Shown one piece after another: positions 21,674 through 29,710 of a stretch of DNA of 64,000 nucleotides (the first letter of the stretch is position 1; every line of letters starts with the position of its first letter). The notes beneath the pieces are model-generated. The model was not told where the DNA came from, searched no databases, and was given only the letters and a program-made list of their open reading frames with translations. The position numbers were made by a program, and so were the translations under genes. Origin of the DNA: Akkermansiaceae bacterium (GTDB taxonomy: Bacteria; Verrucomicrobiota; Verrucomicrobiia; Verrucomicrobiales; Akkermansiaceae). Where the stretch lies: NCBI GenBank assembly GCA_017798145.1, contig CP059069.1, positions 3,395,226 through 3,459,225 of the forward strand, given 5' to 3'.

Positions 21674-22450
21674 ATGATTTGGCGGAAGATAAGATCCCTG
21701 TTTCCAAGGGTGGAGCATGTGCCGCCTGTCTTCAGGCCGGAGTGGAAGGAGCAGTTGCTTGAGAAGGTGCCGCTTTACGGACGGCTGCCGGATGATCTCA
21801 GGCCCTTGCTGCATGAAAGGATAGCGCGTTTCATTTCATCCACCCGCTTTGAGGGCTGCAACGGGCTTGAACTGACCGAGACCATGATCCTTACGGTTGC
21901 CGCGCAGGCGGCCATGCTTGTCCTTTTCCGCGATGGAGAACCGTATCCTGCACTAAGGACGGTCTATCTGTACCCGACAACCTTCAGCTCCGTGCTGAAA
22001 CGCCAGGACGCATCCGGGGTCGTGACGGAAGCCGAGGTGCACCGGCTGGGGGAATCCTGGGAGACCGGAACGGTGATCCTTGCCTGGGATTCGGTGGCGC
22101 AGGGCGCCCGGAACATTCATGATGCCCGGAATGTCACGTTCCATGAGTTCGCGCACCAGCTTGACCATGAGGATGGCGGAACGGATGGTGCGCCGGGCTT
22201 GCCGAGCCGCGAGGCGTACCGCTCGTGGGCGCGGGTTTTCCAAGAGAATTACTCGGATTTCCTCAAGCAGGTCGATGCCGGGAAAAGAACGCTCATCGAT
22301 CAATATGGTGCGACCGATCCGGCGGAGTTTTTTGCTGTGGCGACAGAGACTTTTTTCGAGAAGCCACGGCAGCTTTCCAGGATAAGGCCGGATCTATACG
22401 ATGAACTCAGGAACTTCTACGGGGTGGATCCGAAGGAGTGGCTCGTATGA
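21674..22450 (+). CDS. MtfA-like zinc peptidase (M90 family)
   Basis: A 258-residue predicted zinc metallopeptidase. The zinc motif HEFAHQLD is at about residues 157-164, with a downstream Glu in ATDPAEFFAVATETFFE as the likely third ligand region. The opening WRKIRSLFPR...FRPEWKEQLLEKVPLYGRLP matches the MtfA family. In E. coli MtfA binds the regulator Mlc and has aminopeptidase activity; no Mlc/ptsG partner is seen here, so the role is open. The ATG at 21674 gives the family N-terminus; longer upstream frames overlap the divergent gene. It ends seven bases before the convergent pseudokinase gene. Confidence 0.85.
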   Translation: MIWRKIRSLFPRVEHVPPVFRPEWKEQLLEKVPLYGRLPDDLRPLLHERIARFISSTRFEGCNGLELTETMILTVAAQAAMLVLFRDGEPYPALRTVYLYPTTFSSVLKRQDASGVVTEAEVHRLGESWETGTVILAWDSVAQGARNIHDARNVTFHEFAHQLDHEDGGTDGAPGLPSREAYRSWARVFQENYSDFLKQVDAGKRTLIDQYGATDPAEFFAVATETFFEKPRQLSRIRPDLYDELRNFYGVDPKEWLV

Positions 22451-22456
22451 GCCAGG

Positions 22457-23449
22457 TCACTCCATATTGCCGGCGATGAGTGGGTTCCGGGTGTTTTCGT
22501 CCTGGGCAACGCGCATGATGCGGATGACCTTTGGCTTTGCATCCTCTTCCTTCTGCATGCGGGCGACGGTCGCCTGCTTTGTCTGGTAAACGCCCCAGAG
22601 GATGTGGATGGTGCAGAGGAGAAAGGCGATGACGGCGCAGCTTTTGACGAGATCCCACACGGGCGATGCCGTGCGTTTAGGCATCCCGGCAGGCTTGGCG
22701 ATAGGTGAGGCGGGTCTCGGCCGTGCGTAAGGTTTTGGCGAAGCTGCGGTCAAGAGGCGGGATGACCCGGAGGAGAGCCAGCGCTCAAGCTGGTCGGCGA
22801 GGATTGTTGCGTCTTCGCAGCGCATTTCCGCATCATCGCAGATAGCGGCTAGGCGGAGGTCGGGAATCGCGGAAGTTTGGCTTTCGCTCTCACCGGTGAG
22901 CAATCCGCGCAGCATGTTCACGATGGCGCGGACATCGGCCTTTGCATCGGCAGCGCCGGTGCCGAAAGAGCCGATCTTCGGCTCGCATTCCGCATTCAGG
23001 AGTATGTTGGCAGGGTGGATGTCGCCGTGGATGATCCCCTTTGCGTGTGAATGAGCAATCCCACGGCATATCTCGATGGTGATGCACACCGCCTGCCCTG
23101 GATCGATGGCTTTTCCCTTGGAGGATCTGAAAAGCGATTTTCCCGGGACGTATTCCATGATCATGTAAGGCATCCCGTCCACCTCGTCGGAGTCATAGAC
23201 GCGGATCAGGCTGAGGTGGGAAAGGCAGGCCATCGCCTTGGCCTCTGCTTGGAAGGCACTGCGCTTGGAAGCATCCGCCGCAAGTTCACGCGGCAGTATT
23301 TTCACTGCGACGTCCCTATCGAGCGCGGGTTGGCGGGCTTTGAAAACTGCGCAGGATGCGCCTTCGGCGATCAGGTGCTCAATTTCAAACGCTGGCAATA
23401 GACGGGAGAGATCCTTGATTTCCAGGGTTGGGGACGTGACGTGGGACAT
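22457..23449 (-). CDS. Membrane-anchored degenerate Ser/Thr kinase (probable pseudokinase)
   Basis: A 330-residue Hanks-type kinase homologue. The glycine loop is weak (IAEGASCAVF, residues 27-36). Lys50 (VAVK) and the helix-C Glu69 are present. The catalytic loop reads HGDIHPAN (141-148), keeping Asp143 and Asn148. The DFG motif reads GSFG (160-163), so the Mg-binding Asp is replaced by Ser161. The activation segment and APE motif are missing: the chain passes straight to an ADVRAIVNML helix-F-like segment. A Pro-rich linker, one membrane helix (about 270-294) and a charged tail of about 35 residues follow. Catalysis is unlikely; a scaffold or sensor role is inferred. It is paralogous to the lectin pseudokinase at 46143-48620. 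Confidence 0.82.
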   Translation of the reverse strand: MSHVTSPTLEIKDLSRLLPAFEIEHLIAEGASCAVFKARQPALDRDVAVKILPRELAADASKRSAFQAEAKAMACLSHLSLIRVYDSDEVDGMPYMIMEYVPGKSLFRSSKGKAIDPGQAVCITIEICRGIAHSHAKGIIHGDIHPANILLNAECEPKIGSFGTGAADAKADVRAIVNMLRGLLTGESESQTSAIPDLRLAAICDDAEMRCEDATILADQLERWLSSGSSRLLTAASPKPYARPRPASPIAKPAGMPKRTASPVWDLVKSCAVIAFLLCTIHILWGVYQTKQATVARMQKEEDAKPKVIRIMRVAQDENTRNPLIAGNME

Positions 23450-23633
23450 GCTGTAAGGGTGTGGGTGGATGCTTATTCAAAATATGTTGAATACCAATGG
23501 GTGTTGGATAGGAGGTTTGTATGATATTTTTGATGATTCGGGCATTACGTGATCGCGTGTGCTGACTTCAGGGGGGAAACAGCGCGGACAATTTTCCTCG
23601 AAACCGATGCCGTTGTCCCGATGATAGGTGCAT

Positions 23634-24368
23634 ATGGGAAACACGCCACAAGACAGCATCGCCCTGCTCATCGACGCGGACAACTCGCCTGCCGCAAAGA
23701 TCGATTTCATCATCTCGGAGCTTGCCAGCCATGGTGTTGTGAATATCCGCCGCGCCTACGGGAACTGGACGAAGCGCGGCCTTTCCGGCTGGATCGAGGT
23801 GCTCCACGGCTACGCGATCCAGCCCATGCAGTCCTTTGATCTGGTGAAAGGCAAGAACGCCACGGACATGTCATTGCTTATCGATGCGATGGACATCCTC
23901 TACACCAAGGACATACAGACCTACTGCCTGGTTTCCTCGGACAGTGATTTCACTCCGCTCATCCAGCGCCTTCGTGCCGATGGGAAAAAAGTGATTGGCT
24001 TTGGCGATAAAAAGACACCGGAGCCGTTCATCGCCAGCTGCACCCATTTCCTCTACCTTGATGACATTCCACGGGTGGCTTCCTCAAAATCCACGAAAGC
24101 TGCTGCCTCCAGCCCTGACAACCAGCTCAAGGGCAATACCAAGCTCATGAACACCCTCCGTTCCGCCGTGAAAGCCGCGGCTGATGAGGATGGCTGGGCC
24201 GCGCTCGGGCCTGTAGGCTCGCACATCACCAACCAGGGGCCATTCGACCACCGCACCTACGGATTCAAGAAACTCAGCGATCTCTTCGCCGCGATCGATC
24301 TTTTCGAGGTCAAGGCGGAGAAATCCGCCAGCCAGACGAACTACCGTGTGAGGGTGAAAAAGGCATGA
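23634..24368 (+). CDS. NYN-domain (LabA-like) protein with C-terminal LOTUS domain
   Basis: A 244-residue cytoplasmic protein. Residues about 8-145 form a NYN/PIN-like nuclease fold with acidic residues in LLIDADNSP, the NATDMSLLIDAMD segment and VSSDSDFTPLI, which would bind a metal. Residues about 165-244 look like an OST-HTH/LOTUS RNA-binding domain (LRSAV...DEDGWAALGPVGSHI...YGFKKLSDLFAAIDLFEV). The architecture matches LabA-like proteins thought to act on RNA. The ATG at 23634 follows an AGGTG; a GTG two codons earlier is the alternative. The stop overlaps the next start (ATGA). Confidence 0.9.
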   Translation: MGNTPQDSIALLIDADNSPAAKIDFIISELASHGVVNIRRAYGNWTKRGLSGWIEVLHGYAIQPMQSFDLVKGKNATDMSLLIDAMDILYTKDIQTYCLVSSDSDFTPLIQRLRADGKKVIGFGDKKTPEPFIASCTHFLYLDDIPRVASSKSTKAAASSPDNQLKGNTKLMNTLRSAVKAAADEDGWAALGPVGSHITNQGPFDHRTYGFKKLSDLFAAIDLFEVKAEKSASQTNYRVRVKKA

Positions 24369-25483
24369 AAGATATGGTCGGCGTTTGCATGATGCTTGTT
24401 TTTGCGGCGGCATCCGGAGTCGCGCCATGTGGCCATGTACCCTTCGCACCGCTCTCCGAGGTGGATGTTGCCAGGCTCTACCAACAGGCGCGTGTCACCC
24501 CGGGCGCTCGCCAGATCGGCCTGTCGTGCGCGTTTTTTGCAAACGTGCCGGTGCTGACGATGGCCGGCGGCATCAACATCGCGGACGGCTCCCTGGAGTC
24601 GCGCGAATTCAATTCAAGGATCTATGCGTTGCGGCACGGCGACCCGACCTTCATGAGCGCCTTCGACCGAGGCATGTTCTTCGATCTCTTCGGCATCCCC
24701 TCGAAGCCTGTCACGATCTACCACCGCGAGGCGACGCGGGGAGAGTTGCTCGCCGATGCGGAGCAGATCGCCCGCCGCGATCTCGCTTCGGCGCTGGATG
24801 CCGGCCAGTTCGCATCCCTCCGGGTGATCGGTGATTTCGGCGGGCCGCACAACGTCCTGCTTCTCGCGCACCGGGCGGGTACTTTCCATTGCCATGACCC
24901 GAGGACGGGCAAGGTCAAGGCATGGCCCGCTGCGGAGATGGCTTCCAAGATCCTGGGTGTTTCCAAAAAGGGCGGGGTGGTGAAAAAGCGTTATTTCACC
25001 TCCTACCACCTCATCTCCATTCCCGCCCCGCAGGCGCTACGGCCAAAAGTTCCGGGATTGGAGGGACTGGCGGAGAAGCTGGAGATCGCGCCGACCTCGG
25101 AACAGCTCGCGGCGATTTCCGTCATTCTCACGCCGCAGGGAAATGGCAAGGATGTGGTGGCATCATTCCCGGGGATCTCCTTGGCCGTTACCGGCAAAGG
25201 CCGCAGTGCGATCAGCCAGGAGCTGCCGGCAGGCGGTTTGTATGGCGTTTTCAATCTATCGAAACTAGCACTCAACAGCTACCACATCGGCGCAAGGGAC
25301 ATCCTACCCGTCTGGATGATGGCAGGCGGGCCTATGGTGTTCATCGGTTATACCGGAGGCGATGTCAGGACGCTGGTTTTCACCGATGGGAAACGCAGGA
25401 TGGAAATGGGACTGGACGAGGCCTTGGTCAGGTTCAGGGAGCGGGGGTGTTTCTTCGGATATATCGTCCCCGGCGCCGCGTGA
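24365..25483 (+). CDS. Exported protein of unknown function, possible papain-like fold
   Basis: A 372-residue protein with an N-terminal hydrophobic signal-like segment (VGVCMMLVFAAASG). I do not recognise the family. Two spots resemble a papain/C39-like cysteine peptidase: ARQIGLSCAFFA near residue 53 (Gln, then Cys five residues later) and GGPHNVLLLAHRAGTFHCHDP near residue 165 (His, then Asp-Pro after a beta hairpin). The spacing is plausible, but this is only a hypothesis. The C-terminal third has repeated beta-rich segments. Translation is coupled to the NYN/LOTUS gene by an ATGA overlap. Confidence 0.6.
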   Translation: MKDMVGVCMMLVFAAASGVAPCGHVPFAPLSEVDVARLYQQARVTPGARQIGLSCAFFANVPVLTMAGGINIADGSLESREFNSRIYALRHGDPTFMSAFDRGMFFDLFGIPSKPVTIYHREATRGELLADAEQIARRDLASALDAGQFASLRVIGDFGGPHNVLLLAHRAGTFHCHDPRTGKVKAWPAAEMASKILGVSKKGGVVKKRYFTSYHLISIPAPQALRPKVPGLEGLAEKLEIAPTSEQLAAISVILTPQGNGKDVVASFPGISLAVTGKGRSAISQELPAGGLYGVFNLSKLALNSYHIGARDILPVWMMAGGPMVFIGYTGGDVRTLVFTDGKRRMEMGLDEALVRFRERGCFFGYIVPGAA

Positions 25484-25549
25484 GCGGCAGCTCCGGCTCC
25501 CAAACTGCCAGATTGACCGCGGCAATGCGGGTGCTACCTTTTCCGCTGA

Positions 25550-27475
25550 ATGAAAACCCGAAACCTCCCATTTCTCGGTGCACTGATCCTGCTTTCGCTG
25601 CTCCTGCCAGCCCACGGGCAATTGCGGGATGCGGTCAAGCCAGCCGATGACCCGGCTTTCCTGAAAAAATCAGCGCTCCAGATCGACCAGCAGATCGCCA
25701 ATTTCTACCGCAGGAAAAAACTGCCGGTGCCGGAGGTCACGGACGATGCGACCTTCATGCGGCGCGCGTTCCTTGTCGCCATCGGCAGGATCCCCACCGC
25801 CGAGGAGGCCCTGGCCTTTTTGGAAATCGAGGACGAGTCGAAACGGGAGGAACTCATCGGATACCTCATGGCTTCCAAGGGCTACCCCAGCCACATGACC
25901 AACTGGGCCTTCGACCTCCTCCGTCTCCGCGACGGCAGGCAGGGCAGCCAGGCGAGCAACGAACCCTACCGGAACTGGATCCGCAAGGCCATCGACGGGA
26001 ACATGCCATGGGATGAGTTCGTCACCCAGCTCGTCAGCAGCTCGGGCGATGGCTGGGATCCCGAGTCGGCCTCCGTCGGCTACTACACGATCGACCGCGG
26101 CATGCCGCTCGACAACCTCGCGAACACGATGCGGATTTTCCTCGGCTCCCGGATGGAGTGCGCCCAGTGCCACGACGATCCCTTCGGAAAGACCGAGCGC
26201 ATGGATTTCTACCACCTCGCCGCTTTCACCAACGGCCAATACGAACTCAACAAGAATTACATGGCGCCGTTGTGGAGGGAAATCCAGGACGACAGGCAGA
26301 GCCGCGGGCAGGAATACCAGGTGGCGCAGCTTTTCTGGGACAGGATCTATGGGATGGCCCTCGGCGGAGGTGGGAAGGGCCGCATCGACCTTCCTTCCGA
26401 CTACCAATACCGCGATGGAAGCCCGGGCGAAATGGTCGGGGCCAAGACGCCCTTCGGGAAATCCGTGCGCATGTCCGACAGGAAGGACGAGGGCGACGGA
26501 CGCAAGGAGTTCGCCGAATGGATCGTCACCAAGACCGGCGGGCAGTTCGCATCCGTCATCGCGAACCGGATGTGGGAGCGGGTAATGGGCAAGGGGATCT
26601 ACGAGCCGGTGGACGAATACATCGAATCGCGCAGCACCGTCTATCCCGAGCTGGTTGACTACATCTCCAAGCTGATGCACGACCTCGATTACGATCTCAA
26701 AGCCTTCCAGCACGTCCTCATGCTCACCAGGACATTCCAGTTCGCGACCAACCCGAATCCCTCTACGCTCGCGGAGGGCGACGATTTCCACGGTAGGAAA
26801 ATCGAACGCCTCACCTCGGAGCAGATCTGGGATTCGCTCATCACCCTCGCAAGCGGCGACCCGGACAAGAAGAAGTTCCGCACCCCGGACAACCGGATCT
26901 ACGTGGGCAACAGGCCGGTGCTGGTCGGCAAGATGGACATGCCCCAGCTCTCCAGGGAAGTGCTGGCCCTGGAGTCCGAGCAGGAGGTTCGGAAATATTT
27001 CAACGACTTCGTCCAGAAGGTGAGGAGCGGTGGCGGTCGGTCGAAGGGGGAGGACTCCATGTCGATGAACACGATGCAGGTCACGAAATACGGCAGGGAT
27101 GCCCCTGTGCGTGCGTCCGAGCTGCCATCGCCTGCCCCGCGCGAACATTTCCTCTACCTCTTTGGTGCCTCGGACCGTGAGGTCGTCGAGGGCGCGAGCA
27201 AGGAGCCGAACGTAGGCCAGGTGCTCTCGCTGATGAACGGCTTCGTCCAGCGCCAGCTCGTCGGGAATTCCGGCGCACACATCTACAAGAGCCTAGAAGG
27301 CGCGAGCACGGACGAGGAAAAGATCCGCCGTCTCTACGTCGCCATCCTCAACCGCCCGCCCACTGCCGAGGAGATGGGTTGGATGAAGGAGGAGGTGAAA
27401 TCGCAGGGCGAGGAAGGCCTGCGCAACATCGTCTCCGCCCTGGTCATGTCCTCCGAGTTCCTGTTCCTCCAATAA
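25550..27475 (+). CDS. Exported DUF1549/DUF1553 domain protein
   Basis: A 641-residue exported protein with a signal peptide (LGALILLSLLLPAHGQ). The N-terminal half is DUF1549 (VTDDATFMRRAFLVAIGRIPT, MPWDEFVTQLVSSSGD) and ends with the hallmark ECAQCHDDPFG at about 203-213, a CxxCH motif that could bind heme covalently. The C-terminal half is DUF1553 (ANRMWERVMGKGIYEPVDE, ERLTSEQIWDSL, and a final RLYVAILNRPPTAEE). Such proteins are abundant in Planctomycetes and Verrucomicrobia and almost always pair with a DUF1501 protein, as here (18-bp gap). Their biochemical role is not established. Confidence 0.92.
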   Translation: MKTRNLPFLGALILLSLLLPAHGQLRDAVKPADDPAFLKKSALQIDQQIANFYRRKKLPVPEVTDDATFMRRAFLVAIGRIPTAEEALAFLEIEDESKREELIGYLMASKGYPSHMTNWAFDLLRLRDGRQGSQASNEPYRNWIRKAIDGNMPWDEFVTQLVSSSGDGWDPESASVGYYTIDRGMPLDNLANTMRIFLGSRMECAQCHDDPFGKTERMDFYHLAAFTNGQYELNKNYMAPLWREIQDDRQSRGQEYQVAQLFWDRIYGMALGGGGKGRIDLPSDYQYRDGSPGEMVGAKTPFGKSVRMSDRKDEGDGRKEFAEWIVTKTGGQFASVIANRMWERVMGKGIYEPVDEYIESRSTVYPELVDYISKLMHDLDYDLKAFQHVLMLTRTFQFATNPNPSTLAEGDDFHGRKIERLTSEQIWDSLITLASGDPDKKKFRTPDNRIYVGNRPVLVGKMDMPQLSREVLALESEQEVRKYFNDFVQKVRSGGGRSKGEDSMSMNTMQVTKYGRDAPVRASELPSPAPREHFLYLFGASDREVVEGASKEPNVGQVLSLMNGFVQRQLVGNSGAHIYKSLEGASTDEEKIRRLYVAILNRPPTAEEMGWMKEEVKSQGEEGLRNIVSALVMSSEFLFLQ

Positions 27476-27493
27476 TCTCTAACAGAAAATCCC

Positions 27494-28795
27494 ATGAAGC
27501 ACCTACTCAACAAGGCCGATGAGCCGACCCGTCGCCAGTTCATGCAGAACGCAGCGCGCGCCTATCTCGGAGTCCACCTTTTCCCCATGCTCGGCTCCTC
27601 CATCGCCAGCGCCGCACCCGACGGCGCGGCCAAGGGCGCGAAGGCGAAGCACGTCATCTACCTCTACATGTCCGGCGGCATGAGCCACCTCGACACCTTT
27701 GATCCCAAGCCGAAGAAAAAGGAAGTCATGGGCCCCGCCACCGCGATCCCGACGAGTGCGGACGGGGTGGAGATCAGCGGATACCTTCCGGAGACGGCGA
27801 AGGTGGCGGACAAGCTCTGCATCATCAACTCCCTCAATTCGACCCAGGGCGCTCACGAGCAGGGCAGCTACATCATGCACACCAGCTACAGCCAGCGGGG
27901 CACGATCCAGCATCCGGCGCTCGGCTCATGGGTGGTGAAACTCGGCGGCAGGCTGCACCCGGAATTGCCCGGTTTCGTCGCCGTGAACTCCTCCCCGGAG
28001 CTCACCGGTGGCGGTTTCTTCGGTGCGAAATATTCCGCCGCTCCCATTGGCAGCCCCGACCAAGGCTTGCAGGACTCGCACCGTTCCGGGGATGTTTCCA
28101 AAGAGGATTTCTCCCGCCGCCTCTCGCTCGCGGACAGGCTCAACAAGCAGTTCCACGACCGCTACCCGAACACCGATGTGAAAGCCTACGAGGAGCTTTA
28201 TCGCGAGGCGATCGCACTGATGAATTCCAAGGATCTCAAGGCCTTCGACCTCGGCGAGGAGGATTCGGCGACACGCCAGATGTATGGCAGCGGAAATTTC
28301 GCGCAGGGCTGCCTGCTCGCCCGCCGACTCGTCGAGCACGATGTCCGTTTCGTCGAGGTCCAACTCGGAGGCTGGGACACGCACTATGATAATTTCACCG
28401 CCGTGGAAGGCCGCTGCAAGGAATTCGACCAAGCCTACGCGGCACTCATCTCTGATCTGGAAAAGCGCGGCAAGCTCAAGGATACGCTGGTCGTCGTTGC
28501 GACGGAATTCGGTCGCACGCCGGAGATCAAGGCGGAGCACGGCGATGGGCGGGATCATCACCCGGGTGCCTTCAGCTGCGTCCTCGCGGGCGGCGGCGTA
28601 AAAGGTGGCATGAAATACGGCGAAACCGATTCCACCGGCGGCAAGGTGAAGGAGAACAAGGTGACGGTTCAGGACTTCAACGCCACCATCGCCTATGCCC
28701 TCGGGCTACCGCACGATCTGGTGCTCATGTCCCCGACGAAACGCCCGTTCAAGATCGCGGACAAGGGGTCTCCGGTGACCTCGATCTTCGGGTGA
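27494..28795 (+). CDS. DUF1501 family protein (sulfatase-like fold)
   Basis: A 433-residue exported protein in the alkaline phosphatase/sulfatase superfamily. The N-terminus TRRQFMQNAAR followed by a weakly hydrophobic stretch looks like a Tat-type leader. Family marks are IYLYMSGGMSHLDTFDPKP (about 52-70), GAHEQGSY, VQLGGWDTHYDNF, VVVATEFGRTPEI and GDGRDHHPGAFSC, which give several Asp/His metal-ligand candidates. No sulfatase-type Cys/Ser nucleophile motif is present. It is the downstream partner of the DUF1549/DUF1553 gene and very probably cotranscribed with it. Catalytic activity unproven. Confidence 0.92.
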   Translation: MKHLLNKADEPTRRQFMQNAARAYLGVHLFPMLGSSIASAAPDGAAKGAKAKHVIYLYMSGGMSHLDTFDPKPKKKEVMGPATAIPTSADGVEISGYLPETAKVADKLCIINSLNSTQGAHEQGSYIMHTSYSQRGTIQHPALGSWVVKLGGRLHPELPGFVAVNSSPELTGGGFFGAKYSAAPIGSPDQGLQDSHRSGDVSKEDFSRRLSLADRLNKQFHDRYPNTDVKAYEELYREAIALMNSKDLKAFDLGEEDSATRQMYGSGNFAQGCLLARRLVEHDVRFVEVQLGGWDTHYDNFTAVEGRCKEFDQAYAALISDLEKRGKLKDTLVVVATEFGRTPEIKAEHGDGRDHHPGAFSCVLAGGGVKGGMKYGETDSTGGKVKENKVTVQDFNATIAYALGLPHDLVLMSPTKRPFKIADKGSPVTSIFG

Positions 28796-28836
28796 GGGGA
28801 GGCTTTCCGGAACGCCCGGCTCCGGTCGTGCGACCG

Positions 28837-29655
28837 TCACTTCGCCACACGTTCGGCGAACTTTCCGACAAGATCCACGATCTCCTCGCCTGCGATGTTG
28901 AACAGGTCGTTGTGGCCGGCGTCCGGGATCAGGTGGAGTTTTTTGTCGGTGGCGGGTGAGGCGGCGAAGAGTTTCTTCCCGTGGGAGACATTGATCACGC
29001 GGTCATCCTCGCCGTGGATGATGAGCAAAGGATGATGCATGGATCGGATGCGGCCCATGTTGGGGAACCTGTCGCCGGGGAAAATCGATACGGGGGTGGG
29101 AATGGCTGCGGTGAAAGCGGATCTGAAGGGGGATATAAGCGCCAGCCCCGCAGGTTTTTCACGAGAAGCCAGCCAGACGGATGGTCCGCTGCCCACGGAT
29201 CTTCCGACGATGATGATTGAGGATGGGGGGATGCCGGTGTCGGCTAGGTGATTCCATGCCGCCTGGATGGCGCGCTGGCAGGATTCCTCGCTGGGCGTTC
29301 CTGTTGATTGTCCGTATCCAGGGTAGTCGTAGGCCATCACGCCGAGGCCCCGCGCGTGGAGTTCCTCATAGATGATTTCAGACTGGGCGAGATCCTCGGC
29401 GTTGCCGTGGGAATAAAGGATCGTTGGCATTCCCTTGTCGGCGGGTAGGTGGACGTAGGCGATGGACTCGCCCCGGGTGGATTTGAGCAAACCAAGATCA
29501 GGATACGAGCTGGTGTAGGACGGGGATGGCGGAACGAATATCAGCTGGTCCGCAAAGAAACAGGATGTGAGCAGGAGCATGAAATAGATCGAGCCAAGGG
29601 AGATGAATGGCTTCTTCCAGTTCCACTTGCCGATGAGGATGCGTTTCCAGTCCAT
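28837..29655 (-). CDS. Alpha/beta hydrolase, membrane-anchored
   Basis: A 272-residue hydrolase of the S33/BEM46 (ABHD13/17-like) type. The N-terminal hydrophobic segment (ISLGSIYFMLLLTSC) could be a membrane anchor or, given the Cys, a lipobox. The fold landmarks are YSHGNAED (oxyanion region), YDYPGYGQS, the nucleophile elbow VGRSVGSG with Ser near 151, the acid in HGEDDRVI and the catalytic His in PDAGHNDL. The substrate is unknown. It is the last gene of a five-gene minus-strand run and lies 55 bp downstream of hrpB. Confidence 0.8.
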   Translation of the reverse strand: MDWKRILIGKWNWKKPFISLGSIYFMLLLTSCFFADQLIFVPPSPSYTSSYPDLGLLKSTRGESIAYVHLPADKGMPTILYSHGNAEDLAQSEIIYEELHARGLGVMAYDYPGYGQSTGTPSEESCQRAIQAAWNHLADTGIPPSSIIIVGRSVGSGPSVWLASREKPAGLALISPFRSAFTAAIPTPVSIFPGDRFPNMGRIRSMHHPLLIIHGEDDRVINVSHGKKLFAASPATDKKLHLIPDAGHNDLFNIAGEEIVDLVGKFAERVAK

Positions 29656-29710
29656 CCCGGATCATTCGCACGGTATTGGGAAAATGGAATCACGGAATGC
29701 GCAGGTGATA

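Noticed and set aside
22457..23449. Active Ser/Thr kinase annotation
   Set aside because: The DFG Asp is Ser and the activation segment is absent, so an active kinase is not supported.
25670..27280. 536-codon minus-strand open frame opposite the DUF1549 gene
   Set aside because: No recognisable protein features; the plus strand carries intact family motifs including CAQCHDDPF. Antisense shadow.
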